From NCBI RefSeq assembly GCF_000215745.1, contig NC_015663.1, positions 4,808,780-4,872,779 of the forward strand: a stretch of DNA of 64,000 nucleotides. Reading direction: 5' to 3'. Positions 18,274-27,428 of the stretch are shown one piece after another. This DNA is from Klebsiella aerogenes KCTC 2190 (GTDB lineage: Bacteria; Pseudomonadota; Gammaproteobacteria; Enterobacterales; Enterobacteriaceae). Position numbers and translations under genes: made by a program. Numbering within the stretch: position 1 is the first letter of the stretch; every line of letters begins with the position of its first letter. The notes under the pieces are model-generated. The model was given only the letters and a program-made list of their open reading frames with translations. It had not been told where the DNA came from and did not search any database.

Positions 18274-19557
18274 ATGCTGATAAAAACACCCTCAATCACG
18301 CCGACGAAGAAGATTACCGTTCATTCGGTCAGTTCGCCAACGCCGCATGCGCACTATCAGCGCTGTACGCAGTGCGACATGCTGTTCCGCATACCGGTTG
18401 TGAAAAGAAATCAATGCGCCTGGTGTCCGCGGTGCAATGCGAAGGTACGCGACGGCCGCGATTGGTCCCTTTCCCGGCTCGCCAGTATGGCGTTTACAAT
18501 GATGTTGCTGATGCCGTTCGCCTGGAGCGAGCCGCTACTGCGTTTGCATCTGCTCGGCGTGCGCATTGACGCCAACGTCCTGCAGGGGATCTGGCAGATG
18601 ACCAACCAGGGCGATCCCATTACCGCTGCGATGGTGCTCTTCTGCGCGGTGGTTGCGCCCGTCCTGCTGGTGGTCTCCATCGCCTACCTTTGGCTTGGCA
18701 ACGTGCTGGGGATGAACCTACGTCCGGTGCTGCTGATGCTCGGCAAACTGAAAGAGTGGGTGATGCTGGACATTTATCTGGTCGGTATCGGCGTCGCCTC
18801 CATTAAGGTCCAGGACTATGCTTTCCTGCAGCCCGGCATCGGCCTGATCGCCTTTATCGCGCTGACCCTACTCAGCATCCTGACGCTCATCCACATGAAC
18901 GTTGAAGAGTTGTGGGAGCGTTTTTATCCCGAACGTCCGGCCATGCGCTACGACACCAATCTTCAGGTTTGCACCGGCTGTCACTATACCGGTTATCGCG
19001 ACTCCCGCGGCCGCTGCCGCCGGTGCCATACCTCACTGCATCATCGCCGGCCGCAAAGCCTGCAGCGCAGTTGGGCGGCTTTGATTGCGTCGCTGGTTTT
19101 CCTGCTGCCGGCCAACCTGCTGCCGATTTCGATAATCTACGTCAATGGCGCGCGCCAGGAAGATACGATTCTTTCGGGGATCATTTCACTCGCCAACAGC
19201 AACATCGCAATCGCCGGCGTAGTGTTCATCGCCAGTATTTTGGTACCATTCACCAAAGTTATAGTGTTATTTACCCTGCTGGTCAGCATACAATTCAAGT
19301 GCGAACAGGGGCTACGTACGCGTATCCTGCTGCTGCGGCTGATTACCTGGATCGGCCGCTGGTCGATGTTGGATCTGTTTGTTATCTCATTAACCATGTC
19401 GTTGATAAACCGCGATCAGCTCCTGGCCTTTACCATGGGGCCGGCGGCGGTCTATTTCGGCGGCGCGGTGATTTTAACTATCCTTGCAGTTGAATGGCTG
19501 GACAGCCGCTTACTTTGGGACGCTCATGAGTCAGGAAACGCCCGCTTCGCCGACTGA
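18274..19557 (+). CDS. letA: LetA (YebS), PqiA-family inner-membrane partner of LetB
   Basis: 427 residues, the same as E. coli LetA. Two PqiA-like halves each start with a cytoplasmic zinc-ribbon (CxxC pairs near residues 32-54 and again at [19 protein letters not shown], about 229-247) and are followed by four transmembrane helices. LetA drives or feeds lipid transport through the LetB tunnel that bridges the periplasm. Its last 32 bp overlap the start of letB, indicating translational coupling. It was formerly annotated as a paraquat-inducible PqiA-like protein. Confidence 0.95.
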   Translation: MLIKTPSITPTKKITVHSVSSPTPHAHYQRCTQCDMLFRIPVVKRNQCAWCPRCNAKVRDGRDWSLSRLASMAFTMMLLMPFAWSEPLLRLHLLGVRIDANVLQGIWQMTNQGDPITAAMVLFCAVVAPVLLVVSIAYLWLGNVLGMNLRPVLLMLGKLKEWVMLDIYLVGIGVASIKVQDYAFLQPGIGLIAFIALTLLSILTLIHMNVEELWERFYPERPAMRYDTNLQVCTGCHYTGYRDSRGRCRRCHTSLHHRRPQSLQRSWAALIASLVFLLPANLLPISIIYVNGARQEDTILSGIISLANSNIAIAGVVFIASILVPFTKVIVLFTLLVSIQFKCEQGLRTRILLLRLITWIGRWSMLDLFVISLTMSLINRDQLLAFTMGPAAVYFGGAVILTILAVEWLDSRLLWDAHESGNARFAD

Positions 19558-22159
19558 AGCCAAAATAAAAACCAAACGCCGTATCTCGCCATTCTGGCTG
19601 TTGCCGGTCATCGCGCTGATGATTGCCGGATGGCTCATCTGGACCAGCTTTGAAGGTCGGGGAACGACGATTACCATCGATTTCCAGTCCGCAAACGGGA
19701 TTGTTCCGGGACGTACCCCTATCCGCTATCAAGGGGTAGAGGTTGGTACGGTACAGGATATCTCTTTGAGTAAGGACCTCAGCAAGATTGAAGTTTCCGC
19801 CAGCGTGAAGAGCGATATGAAAGACGCGCTGCGCAAAGATACCCAGTTCTGGCTGGTGACGCCAAAAGCCTCTCTGGCCGGCGTTTCCGGGCTGGATGCG
19901 CTGGTCGGCGGTAACTATATCGGTATGATGCCGGGCAAAGGCGAACCGGAAGATCATTTCGTCGCTCTGGATACTCAGCCGAAATACCGCATCAACAACG
20001 GCGAACTGATGATTCATCTGCAGGCGCCGGATCTCGGTTCGCTGAACAGCGGATCGCTGGTCTATTTCCGTAAAATCCCGGTTGGCCGGGTGTATGACTA
20101 CACGCTCAACGCCAACAATCAGGGGGTGACGATTGATGTATTAATCGAACGTCGCTTCACTAATCTGGTGAAAAAAGGCAGCCGGTTCTGGAACGTCTCC
20201 GGGATTAAAGCCGACGTCAGCCTGAGCGGCGCCAAAGTCCAGCTGGAAAACCTCTCCGCGTTAGTTAACGGCGCCATCGCCTTTGACTCGCCTGACGACT
20301 CCAAAGCGGCGGCGCAAAACGACGAGTACAATCTGTACGAAGATCTGGCGCACAGCCAGCGCGGGGTGCTGGTGACGTTGGAGCTACCCGACGGCGATGG
20401 GTTGAAAGCAGGTTCTACGCCGCTGATGTACCAGGGGCTGGAGGTGGGCCAGTTAACCAAACTCAATCTCAATCCCGGCGGTAAAGTTACCGGTGAGATG
20501 ACCGTCGACCCGAGTGTGGTCACCCTGCTTCGGGATAAGACGCTGATTCAAATGAAGAAGCCGAAAATCTCACTGGATAACCCAAGCGTTAGCGCCCTGC
20601 TCACCGGCAATACTTTTGAACTGGTCCCTGGTGACGGCGAGCCGCGCAATCACTTTATGGTGATGCCAGCCGATAAAGCGCTACTGGAAGAACCGAACGT
20701 CGCCACCGTTACTTTATCGGCGCCGGAAAGCTATGGCGTTTCCGCCGGCCAACCGCTGATGCTGCACGGCGTTAAAGTCGGCCAGGTACTGGAACGCAAG
20801 CTAACCGCAGAGGGTGTCACTTTCCAGGTCGCCATTGCGCCGGAGTATCGCAATCTGGTACGCGGCGATAGCAAATTTGTCGTCAACAGCCGCCTTGATG
20901 TGAAAGTTGGGCTGGATGGCGTGCAGGTGCTTGGCGCCAGCGCCAGCGAATGGGTCGATGGCGGGATCCGCATCATCCCCGGCGAAAAAGGGGAAATGCA
21001 GAGTCGCTATCCGCTGTATGCCAACCTGGAAAAAGCGCAGGAAAATAGCCTCAGTGAAATCCCGACCACCACGCTGAGTCTTTCCGCGGAAACGCTGCCC
21101 GATGTGCAGGCAGGCTCCGTGGTGTTGTATCGCAAATTCGCCGTCGGTGAGATCATCTCGGTGAAACCTCGTAGTAATGCTTTCGATATCGATCTGCATA
21201 TCAAACCGGAATATCGCCACCTGCTGACCAATAACAGCGTCTTCTGGGCCGAAGGCGGCGCGAAGGTAAAACTCGACGGTAATGGGCTAACCGTGCAGGC
21301 GTCGCCGCTGGCGCGCGCGCTGAAAGGCGCGATCAGCTTTGATAACCTCAACGGCAGCAGCGCCAACGCGCGCTTGAACAATAAGCGTGTCCTGTACGCC
21401 TCCGAAACCGCCGCCCGCGCGGTGGGTGGCCAGATCACGCTGCACGCTTTCGATGCCGGTAAAATGGCGGCAGGCATGCCGATTCGCTACCTCGGTATCG
21501 ACATCGGCCAGATCCAGTCGCTGGAGTTGATTACGGCAAAAAATGAAGTTCAGGCGAAAGCGGTGCTTTATCCGGAATATGTCGGCACCTTTGCCCGTGC
21601 CGGTACCCGCTTCTCGGTGATTACGCCGCAGATCTCTGCCGCCGGCGTTGAACATCTGGACACGATCTTCCAGTCATATATCAACGTTGAACCTGGCCGT
21701 GGTTCGCCGCGCCGCGACTTCGAGATTCAGGACACCACCATCACCGATTCGCGCTACATCGACGGCCTGAGTATTATCGTCGAAGTGCCGGAAGCCGGTT
21801 CGCTTGATATTGGTACGCCGGTGCTGTTCCGCGGCCTGGAAGTGGGTACCGTGACCGGGCTGACGCTGGGCTCGATGTCCGACCGCGTAATGGTTAAGCT
21901 GCGTATCAGTAAGCGTTACCAGTACTTAGTGCGCAATAACTCGGTGTTCTGGCTGGCTTCCGGCTATAGCCTCGACTTCGGCCTGATTGGCGGAGTGGTG
22001 AAGACGGGTACCTTTAACCAGTTTATCCGCGGCGGTATCGCCTTTGCCACCCCGCCGGGAACGCCACTGGCGCCAAAAGCGCAGGATGGCAAACACTTCC
22101 TGCTGCTGGAAAGCGAGCCGAAAGAGTGGCGCGATTGGGGAACGGCACTGCCTAATTAA
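19526..22159 (+). CDS. letB: LetB (YebT), seven-MCE-domain lipid transport tunnel
   Basis: 877 residues from ATG 19526; an earlier in-frame start at 19484 would lie inside letA and is not conserved. One transmembrane helix (about 22-42) anchors seven tandem MCE domains, visible as repeated P-x-R/M-Y-x-G-(V/L/I)-(E/K/D)-(V/I)-G-x-(V/L/I) openings at roughly 115-residue spacing. Homohexamers stack into a hollow tube between the inner and outer membranes and carry phospholipids. It overlaps letA and ends just before a very strong terminator. Confidence 0.96.
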   Translation: MSQETPASPTEAKIKTKRRISPFWLLPVIALMIAGWLIWTSFEGRGTTITIDFQSANGIVPGRTPIRYQGVEVGTVQDISLSKDLSKIEVSASVKSDMKDALRKDTQFWLVTPKASLAGVSGLDALVGGNYIGMMPGKGEPEDHFVALDTQPKYRINNGELMIHLQAPDLGSLNSGSLVYFRKIPVGRVYDYTLNANNQGVTIDVLIERRFTNLVKKGSRFWNVSGIKADVSLSGAKVQLENLSALVNGAIAFDSPDDSKAAAQNDEYNLYEDLAHSQRGVLVTLELPDGDGLKAGSTPLMYQGLEVGQLTKLNLNPGGKVTGEMTVDPSVVTLLRDKTLIQMKKPKISLDNPSVSALLTGNTFELVPGDGEPRNHFMVMPADKALLEEPNVATVTLSAPESYGVSAGQPLMLHGVKVGQVLERKLTAEGVTFQVAIAPEYRNLVRGDSKFVVNSRLDVKVGLDGVQVLGASASEWVDGGIRIIPGEKGEMQSRYPLYANLEKAQENSLSEIPTTTLSLSAETLPDVQAGSVVLYRKFAVGEIISVKPRSNAFDIDLHIKPEYRHLLTNNSVFWAEGGAKVKLDGNGLTVQASPLARALKGAISFDNLNGSSANARLNNKRVLYASETAARAVGGQITLHAFDAGKMAAGMPIRYLGIDIGQIQSLELITAKNEVQAKAVLYPEYVGTFARAGTRFSVITPQISAAGVEHLDTIFQSYINVEPGRGSPRRDFEIQDTTITDSRYIDGLSIIVEVPEAGSLDIGTPVLFRGLEVGTVTGLTLGSMSDRVMVKLRISKRYQYLVRNNSVFWLASGYSLDFGLIGGVVKTGTFNQFIRGGIAFATPPGTPLAPKAQDGKHFLLLESEPKEWRDWGTALPN

Positions 22160-22171
22160 TTCCCAATGCCT

Positions 22172-22208
22172 CATAAACGCCCCGGTGTCCCGCGCCGGGG
22201 CGTTTATG
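22172..22208 (+). terminator. Strong hairpin terminator after letAB
   Basis: A perfect 14-bp inverted repeat (22172-22185 with 22195-22208) with a 9-nt loop; the descending arm ends in TTTATG, so the T-rich part is inside the stem. It separates letAB from rsmF. Confidence 0.8.
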
Positions 22209-22246
22209 ATAAACTGCGCACCCTTTTTTCTTGTGGTGCGCTGCTC

Positions 22247-23680
22247 GTGGCTCAAAACGCTGTCTATCTTCCGGAACCCTTCCTCGCTCAAATGCGTGCG
22301 GCTATGCCAACGCATCTCTCTTTCGATGACTTTATCGCCGCCTGCCAGCGTCCGCTGCGCCGCAGCATTCGCGTCAATACGTTGAAGATAACGGTCGCGG
22401 ATTTTCTGCAACTGGTCGCCCCTTACGGCTGGCAGTTAACGCCGGTTCCGTGGTGTGCCGAGGGTTTCTGGATCGAGCGTGATGATGACGATGTACTACC
22501 GCTGGGCAGCACCGCCGAGCATCTGAGCGGACTATTTTATATTCAGGAAGCGAGCTCGATGCTGCCGGTGGCGGCGCTGTTCGCCGATGGTGAAATGCCC
22601 GAGCGAGTGATGGACGTCGCCGCTGCGCCGGGTTCCAAGACCACGCAGATAGCCGCCCGGATGAGCAACCACGGAGCGATCCTGGCGAACGAATTTTCTG
22701 CCAGCCGGGTGAAAGTGCTGCACGCCAATATCAGCCGCTGCGGCATTAATAACGTTGCCCTCACCCACTTCGACGGGCGCGTCTTCGGCGCCGCGCTGCC
22801 TGAATGCTTTGATGCCATTTTGCTCGACGCCCCCTGCTCGGGCGAAGGAGTAGTGCGTAAAGATCCCGACGCGCTGAAAAACTGGTCGCCGGAAAGTAAT
22901 CAGGAGATTGCCGCCACCCAACGTGAGCTCATTGACAGCGCCTTTCATGCTCTGCGTCCTGGCGGCACCCTCGTCTACTCCACCTGTACGCTGAACCGTG
23001 AAGAAAACGAGGAAGTGGTTAACTGGCTGCTGCAAACCTACCCGCAGGCGGTTGAAGTCCTGACGCTGGATTCACTCTTCCCGCAGGCTCGCGAAGCGCT
23101 CACCGACGAAGGTTTCCTGCACGTATTCCCGCAGATTTTTGATTGTGAAGGTTTTTTCGTTGCCCGCCTGCGTAAAACCGCCTCTATCGATCCGCTGCCT
23201 GCGCCTGGCTATAAAGTAGGCAAGTTCCCCTTCACACCGATGAAGGGGCGGGAAGCCGCCGCAGTCGCCGCCGCCGCTAATGCTGTTGGCCTGCAATGGC
23301 CAGAGCATCTTCGTTTATGGCAACGCGATAAAGAAATCTGGCTGTTCCCACAAGAACTGGAAGCGTTAATCGGCAGGGTTCGTTTTTCTCGCATTGGGAT
23401 TCGTCTCGCTGAAACACATAACAAAGGCTACCGCTGGCAACATGAAGCGGTGATCTCACTGGCCACGCCAGAGGCTCCTTTTGAGCTCACCTTAACGGAA
23501 GCGGAGGAGTGGTACCGTGGACGCGATGTCTATCCCGAAGCGCCGCCGCAGCAGGACGATGTCATCGTCACTTTCCAGGGAATGCCATTAGGGCTCGCTA
23601 AACGCGTAGGGGCACGTCTGAAAAATAGTTATCCCCGCGAACTGGTGCGCGACGGCAAACTCTTCGCCGGAAAGTCGTGA
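22247..23680 (+). CDS. rsmF: RsmF, 16S rRNA (cytosine-1407-C5) methyltransferase
   Basis: 477 residues from GTG 22247. Upstream in-frame starts would run back into the letAB terminator, while VAQNAVYLP matches the family N-terminus (E. coli 479 residues). The catalytic domain has the SAM motif [11 protein letters not shown] (about 125-135) and the two cysteines of m5C methyltransferases: DAPCSGEG and the nucleophile in STCTL. A C-terminal PUA-like region follows. It modifies C1407 in helix 44 of the 30S subunit. Confidence 0.94.
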   Translation: MAQNAVYLPEPFLAQMRAAMPTHLSFDDFIAACQRPLRRSIRVNTLKITVADFLQLVAPYGWQLTPVPWCAEGFWIERDDDDVLPLGSTAEHLSGLFYIQEASSMLPVAALFADGEMPERVMDVAAAPGSKTTQIAARMSNHGAILANEFSASRVKVLHANISRCGINNVALTHFDGRVFGAALPECFDAILLDAPCSGEGVVRKDPDALKNWSPESNQEIAATQRELIDSAFHALRPGGTLVYSTCTLNREENEEVVNWLLQTYPQAVEVLTLDSLFPQAREALTDEGFLHVFPQIFDCEGFFVARLRKTASIDPLPAPGYKVGKFPFTPMKGREAAAVAAAANAVGLQWPEHLRLWQRDKEIWLFPQELEALIGRVRFSRIGIRLAETHNKGYRWQHEAVISLATPEAPFELTLTEAEEWYRGRDVYPEAPPQQDDVIVTFQGMPLGLAKRVGARLKNSYPRELVRDGKLFAGKS

Positions 23681-23684
23681 CCGC

Positions 23685-23706
23685 GCGCTAAAAAGCGCAC
23701 TTTTTG
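23685..23706 (+). terminator. Short terminator after rsmF
   Basis: A 5-bp GC-rich stem (23685-23689 with 23694-23698), an AAAA loop and a T5 tail at 23701-23705, directly after the rsmF stop. Confidence 0.55.
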
Positions 23707-23789
23707 ACTGGCGATTTACTCCCCGTTGTCTACGCTGAAAAATGACGGCCTAACTGGTCGTACCACAACTCAGCAGACAAACGGGGTGA

Positions 23790-24032
23790 ATGATGAGTAA
23801 AACTAACGTACGAATCGGCGCGTTTGAAATCGACGACGCCGAGCTGCACGGCGAATCACAGGGTGAGCGAACGTTAAGCATTCCTTGTAAATCCGATCCT
23901 GACTTATGCATGCAACTGGACGCCTGGGATGCCGAGACCAGCGTTCCCGCCATTCTCAATGGCGAACATTCTGTACTCTACCGTAAACATTACGATCGCC
24001 AATCCGATGCCTGGGTCATGCGCCTTGCCTGA
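23790..24032 (+). CDS. yebV: YebV, conserved small protein
   Basis: 80 residues, cytoplasmic and acidic, with the strongly conserved core PCKSDPDLCMQLDAWDAETS. It matches E. coli YebV (78 residues) along its full length. No function is known; yebV is a stationary-phase (RpoS-linked) gene in E. coli. It is monocistronic, bounded by hairpins on both sides. Confidence 0.9.
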   Translation: MMSKTNVRIGAFEIDDAELHGESQGERTLSIPCKSDPDLCMQLDAWDAETSVPAILNGEHSVLYRKHYDRQSDAWVMRLA

Positions 24033-24040
24033 CTCAAATA

Positions 24041-24062
24041 AACCCGTCGTCTGAGACGGGTT
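24041..24062 (+). terminator. Terminator after yebV
   Basis: An 8-bp stem (24041-24048 with 24055-24062), 6-nt loop and T-rich tail, 9 bp after the yebV stop. Confidence 0.75.
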
Positions 24063-24133
24063 ATTTATATCCCTCCCCCGCTGCGCTAACTTCCCCTACA
24101 CTTACCTTATGTTTATTCGCTTATGAGGGCTGG

Positions 24134-24325
24134 ATGTTCGCCTTAGTATTATTCATTTGCTATCTGGACGGCGGGTGCGAAGACATCGTGGTTGATGTTT
24201 ACAATAGCGAGCGACAATGCCTCGTCGCGATGGACGATCAGCGAATTCGCCAGGGCGGCTGTTTCCCGGTAGAAGATTTTATCGACGGCTTCTGGCGTCC
24301 AGCGACGGAATATAGCGACTTTTAA
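24134..24325 (+). CDS. yebW: YebW, small conserved protein
   Basis: 63 residues, identical in length to E. coli YebW. The N-terminus MFALVLFICYLDGGCEDI is hydrophobic enough for a signal peptide or membrane anchor; three cysteines follow or flank it (Cys15, Cys29 and Cys43). Function unknown. Its stop overlaps the stop of convergent pphA by 4 bp, so no terminator lies between the two. Confidence 0.88.
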   Translation: MFALVLFICYLDGGCEDIVVDVYNSERQCLVAMDDQRIRQGGCFPVEDFIDGFWRPATEYSDF

Positions 24326-24975
24326 ACAGCCGACTGCAGTTGCACCAGCGTTAACTCGCCGCCAAATACCGCGCCGGTATCAATGTAGTGTTGGTTATCG
24401 CTATCGTAACGATGTTTAAGCGGCGTATGGCCAAACCAAAAGTGATCGGCCCCGGCGATCTCACCGTGCCGCCCCGCCAGATGATCGGTCAAACGCTGGC
24501 GGCTCCAGAGTACCTGATGCTCCGCCACGGGCAACTGCCAACGGTAGACGCTGGCTGGATAGTCGGCATGGGCAATCACGTGGGTGGTATCCTGGCAGCG
24601 AAGTTCAATGATCAGCGGCAAATCCCGGCAACGGGTAAACAACAAATCAGCCAACCGTATCTGTTCTTGTGAGGCCGTTTGATACCAGTCGCCACCGTTC
24701 ATCGTCCACAGCGCCATCTCCCCGCTCGCCCGCGCATCAAGCGCCATCTGCTCATGGTTACCACGCACTGCTCTGAACCACTGGCAACGAAGCAAACCCA
24801 GACATTCCACGCTTTGCGGCCCACGGTCAATCAGATCGCCAACGGAAATCAGAAGATCCTTCCCAGGGTCAAATTTCAGCTTGCGCAACTGAGACATTAA
24901 TAAATCAAAACAACCATGTAGATCGCCCACCAGCCAAATATTACGCCAGGCGCAACCATCTTCTCGCTGATACAT
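24322..24975 (-). CDS. pphA: PphA (PrpA), serine/threonine protein phosphatase 1
   Basis: 217 residues. The full set of PPP-family metallophosphatase motifs is present: GDLHG (about 18-22), GDLIDRGPQS (about 46-55), RGNHEQM (about 70-76) and two C-terminal histidines (HAD and GHTP). It dephosphorylates phospho-Ser/Thr and phospho-His in vitro and, in E. coli, signals misfolded proteins through CpxRA. Length matches E. coli PphA (218). Confidence 0.93.
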   Translation of the reverse strand: MYQREDGCAWRNIWLVGDLHGCFDLLMSQLRKLKFDPGKDLLISVGDLIDRGPQSVECLGLLRCQWFRAVRGNHEQMALDARASGEMALWTMNGGDWYQTASQEQIRLADLLFTRCRDLPLIIELRCQDTTHVIAHADYPASVYRWQLPVAEHQVLWSRQRLTDHLAGRHGEIAGADHFWFGHTPLKHRYDSDNQHYIDTGAVFGGELTLVQLQSAV

Positions 24976-25120
24976 ATTTCACCCCCTCACTTAATTATAC
25001 AAAATATGACTGAAAGCGATGTTGAAAATTCATACGTCAATCAACGTTAAACAAGGCGCAAATATAGTCTGGCGAGCCATTAAGGTTGTCCGATGAGATC
25101 CTTAAAATAAAGCTCAAATA

Positions 25121-26089
25121 ATGACGAGGTATGACATCGTGACGGACAATAGCCTGCATTCATCATGCACACTTCAGCAACGCTCAAATTTGATTGCCGA
25201 TCTGGTAATGGGGCGTATCACGCCCGCGCCTATCTGGCAAAAGCGCAACTATCGGCTTAAATTTTTGCTGCGTACGGCGCTGTTCTATCAGCCGACCCGC
25301 GAGATGCTGGACACCCTTTCTGCGCGTGGTGATTTCCGCCAACTGCTGGCGGCGCAGGCTACGCTGCCAGGTAAAGTACATCGCCAGTATTTAGTGCGCG
25401 ACCTTAACGCCCGTCAGCGTTCCCAGGCTATCATTAGCCACTATCAGTACGTCGACTCGCTGGGCGAGAACCGATTGGCAACGGCCATGATATCGCCGTC
25501 AGAACGACCGTTACTGACCCTGTCCGCTAAAGATGATGCGGCCTTCACGCTCTTTGCCTCGTCAGCCGGCAAAGCCGAACGAGAAGGTGAAACGACTCTT
25601 TGGCTTCGCGATAGCCAGCAGCAACTGTTAGCCAGCGCTACGTTTAGCGTGATTCACCATCAAGGAGAGTGGCAACTGGTCATCGGCGGCCTGCAGGGAC
25701 CGCGCCGCAATGTCTCTCATGACGCAATTAAACACGCGACCCGCGCCTGCTACGGCCTGTTCCCCAAACGTCTGCTGCTGGAATTCATCTGGCTGTTGGC
25801 CGGCCAAAGCAATATTCAGGCTATTTACGCCGTCAGCGATAATGGCCACGTATTCCGCGCTCTGCGCTATCGTTTGAGCAAAGGTCGGCACTTCCATGCC
25901 AGCTACGATGAGTTCTGGCAATCAATTGAAGGTGTGCGTGACGATAGTTACCGCTGGCGCTTGCCGCTGAAGCTGGAAAGGAAATCGCTGGAAAGTATCG
26001 CCAGCAAAAAACGCGCCGAATATCGCCGCCGTTTCCAGTTAATGGATGATATGGCCGTACAGGTGGCTAATCTGCTACGCGTAAAATAA
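25121..26089 (+). CDS. VirK/YbjX-like protein (DUF535 family)
   Basis: 322 residues, no signal peptide, mixed alpha/beta and basic at the C-terminus (KRAEYRRRFQLMDDM). Features typical of the DUF535 family (VirK of Shigella/Salmonella, YbjX of E. coli) are visible: LRTALFYQP near residue 50, VIGGLQGPR (about 186-194), RACYGLFPKRLLLEFIWLLA (about 206-225) and YDEFW (about 267). Members are linked to virulence, PhoP regulation and antimicrobial peptide resistance in Salmonella; the molecular activity is unknown. I know no E. coli counterpart at this position. It is a single gene followed by a terminator. Family assignment is from pattern recognition. Confidence 0.75.
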   Translation: MTRYDIVTDNSLHSSCTLQQRSNLIADLVMGRITPAPIWQKRNYRLKFLLRTALFYQPTREMLDTLSARGDFRQLLAAQATLPGKVHRQYLVRDLNARQRSQAIISHYQYVDSLGENRLATAMISPSERPLLTLSAKDDAAFTLFASSAGKAEREGETTLWLRDSQQQLLASATFSVIHHQGEWQLVIGGLQGPRRNVSHDAIKHATRACYGLFPKRLLLEFIWLLAGQSNIQAIYAVSDNGHVFRALRYRLSKGRHFHASYDEFWQSIEGVRDDSYRWRLPLKLERKSLESIASKKRAEYRRRFQLMDDMAVQVANLLRVK

Positions 26090-26117
26090 ATATTCATCGC
26101 TTATTACGAAAAAATTT

Positions 26118-26142
26118 CGCCGTTTTAAATAACGGCGTTTTC
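26118..26142 (+). terminator. Terminator after the VirK-like gene
   Basis: A 7-bp stem (26118-26124 with 26131-26137), TTAAAT loop and T4 tail, 29 bp after the stop. Confidence 0.8.
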
Positions 26143-26155
26143 ATTTGCAGATACT

Positions 26156-26183
26156 TTGGTTAATATCGTGGCCTGTTGATAAT
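26156..26183 (+). promoter_or_regulatory. Candidate sigma-70 promoter before a small ORF
   Basis: TTGGTT (26156-26161), a 16-nt spacer and GATAAT (26178-26183). Overlapping it, TGTTGA-N5-GGTTTA (26174-26190) resembles a PhoP box (5/6 and 6/6), but no -10 element stands at the right distance downstream of it, so the sigma-70 reading is preferred. Confidence 0.4.
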
Positions 26184-26207
26184 CGGTTTAAGTTGGCCAT
26201 TGACACC

Positions 26208-26351
26208 ATGAGTAAAACTGAAATTTTCCTGCTACTGATTATCCTGCTTATTTTAGGCAGTGCCCTGTGGTTTATTTTCAGTGACGAGATATGGGTATTG
26301 GTCAGCTATCTGGAAACTTCACTCTATCCAACGTTAATCACCCCAGAATAA
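26208..26351 (+). CDS. Possible small membrane protein, 47 residues
   Basis: ATG 26208 opens MSKTEIFLLLIILLILGSAL, a single strongly hydrophobic helix (about 6-24), followed by an amphipathic stretch with Trp and Tyr and the end TLITPE. I do not recognise the family. An in-frame start at 26145 would add 21 residues, but a promoter-like sequence at 26156-26183 favours the shorter form. No clear Shine-Dalgarno is visible, so expression is uncertain. It sits between the VirK-like gene and rydC. Confidence 0.4.
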   Translation: MSKTEIFLLLIILLILGSALWFIFSDEIWVLVSYLETSLYPTLITPE

Positions 26352-26440
26352 CTCCATCGCTCAACACGCAAACCGCATTAATGGTATAGCATTCCATCAT
26401 TGCCTTATTTTATTTATCATACAAATATGTATACTAGCGG

Positions 26441-26506
26441 CTTCCGATGTAGACCCACCTTTCACCTGCACTATGGGTCTGGTTGCGTGCAGGTGTCTTC
26501 TTTCTG
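26441..26506 (+). ncRNA. rydC: RydC, Hfq-dependent pseudoknot sRNA
   Basis: The first 16 nt, CTTCCGATGTAGACCC, equal the 5-prime end of E. coli/Salmonella RydC as I remember it; this part pairs with cfa mRNA. The rest forms the RydC H-type pseudoknot: AGACCCA (26451-26457) with TGGGTCT (26474-26480), interleaved with CACCTGCA (26463-26470) and TGCAGGTG (26488-26495). Compared with E. coli, a G-C pair in stem 2 has become A-U with both sides changed. A TATACT -10 (26430-26435) puts +1 at 26441. A T-rich tail (26496-26516) ends it; the exact 3-prime end is uncertain. RydC stabilises cfa and represses yejABEF in relatives. Confidence 0.85.
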
Positions 26507-26516
26507 TTGTTTTTTT

Positions 26517-26834
26517 ACTCTCCCCCCTACTAACTTCTTCCCTGGCATTTCGCCAAAAATATGCGCTAACACGACAATTGCAAAAATTATACTAAGCCCT
26601 CCGTTCTGCTACTCATAAAATTCAGAGCAAACCACAGAAAAACAATCATAAACAAGAAGTTAAAACCATATAAAAACAAGAAACCAGCTCAAAACACCAA
26701 TAATAACAATAAAACAGACAAATATAAAAAAATAAGCATTTTTCCAGACAGCGATTATATGTTGATTAATGGGATTAATCTCATCTTCACAAAAACAGGG
26801 TTTTACTTAGCGGCTTTCAATCCAGAGGTTCATC
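26517..26834. other. Very AT-rich gap between rydC and the pilus operon
   Basis: 318 bp with no ORF supported on either strand. The stretch 26620-26760 is almost devoid of G on the plus strand and rich in A, unlike all neighbouring DNA, and looks like the kind of sequence H-NS silences. It should contain the promoter and leader of the pilus operon; no convincing -35/-10 pair was picked out. Confidence 0.5.
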
Positions 26835-27407
26835 ATGAACGTCCACACTTTTTCGCGCACTTTGCCTGGTATCTTTATCACAACAGCGCTTCTCGTTCAG
26901 GCGCCATGGGTCGCTGCAGCTGGGCTAACCACCGGTACATTAACGGGTCAGGTCGGGGTGCAGTTGACTATCGGCTCGGGCTGTACCGTCACCAATGGTT
27001 CCAGCGCAAGCGGGGTAAACAGCTGGGGTACTATTGATTTCGGCACCTATAGCGATTTGGTTAACGCCATAGATAGCAATCTGATTGGCAGCGGCGGCGC
27101 CAGCGCGGTCTCAATCATCTGTAGCAATAACCTTCCCGCAACGCTGACATTGAATAACGGTCAGCATGTAGGGACAACCGGACTGCGCCAAATGCAAAGC
27201 GCCGACGGCGATCAAATTGCCTACCGGCTTTACTCAAATAGCACCCGTCAGGCTGAATTTACCAGTGCCGGTATCGGTATCACGGGGACGGGTAGCGCTC
27301 AGGAAATCCCGATTTATGCCCGGGTGTTGCCGGCAGATCAAGGCGGCGTAACCGCCCCTGCTGAGGGTTTCTACCAGGACGTGGTCACTGCAACATTAAC
27401 CTGGTAA
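26835..27407 (+). CDS. Csu-type pilus major subunit (spore coat protein U domain)
   Basis: 190 residues. A signal peptide (about 1-29, cleaved near WVAA-AG) is followed by a beta-rich SCPU domain. It has the typical cysteine pair (GSGCTV and IICSN), the IDFGTYSDL strand, a QIAYRLYSN motif and a C-terminal YQDVVTATLTW strand that mates with the chaperone or the next subunit. AGAGG (26824-26828) precedes the ATG. It is the first gene of a five-gene archaic chaperone-usher operon resembling CsuA/B-A-C-D-E of Acinetobacter. Expected role: surface-exposed pilus rod for attachment and biofilm. No fixed gene name is assigned. Confidence 0.85.
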   Translation: MNVHTFSRTLPGIFITTALLVQAPWVAAAGLTTGTLTGQVGVQLTIGSGCTVTNGSSASGVNSWGTIDFGTYSDLVNAIDSNLIGSGGASAVSIICSNNLPATLTLNNGQHVGTTGLRQMQSADGDQIAYRLYSNSTRQAEFTSAGIGITGTGSAQEIPIYARVLPADQGGVTAPAEGFYQDVVTATLTW

Positions 27408-27428
27408 CGCTGTGGAGAAACGGATGTC

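Noticed and set aside
24976..25120. Possible PhoP box upstream of the VirK-like gene
   Set aside because: The only repeat (TGTTTA with a 4/6 partner) points away from the gene toward pphA and has no fitting -10 element.
26400..26618. A 72-codon plus-strand ORF across the rydC gene
   Set aside because: It begins inside the rydC promoter and runs through the pseudoknot; the RNA explains the sequence better.
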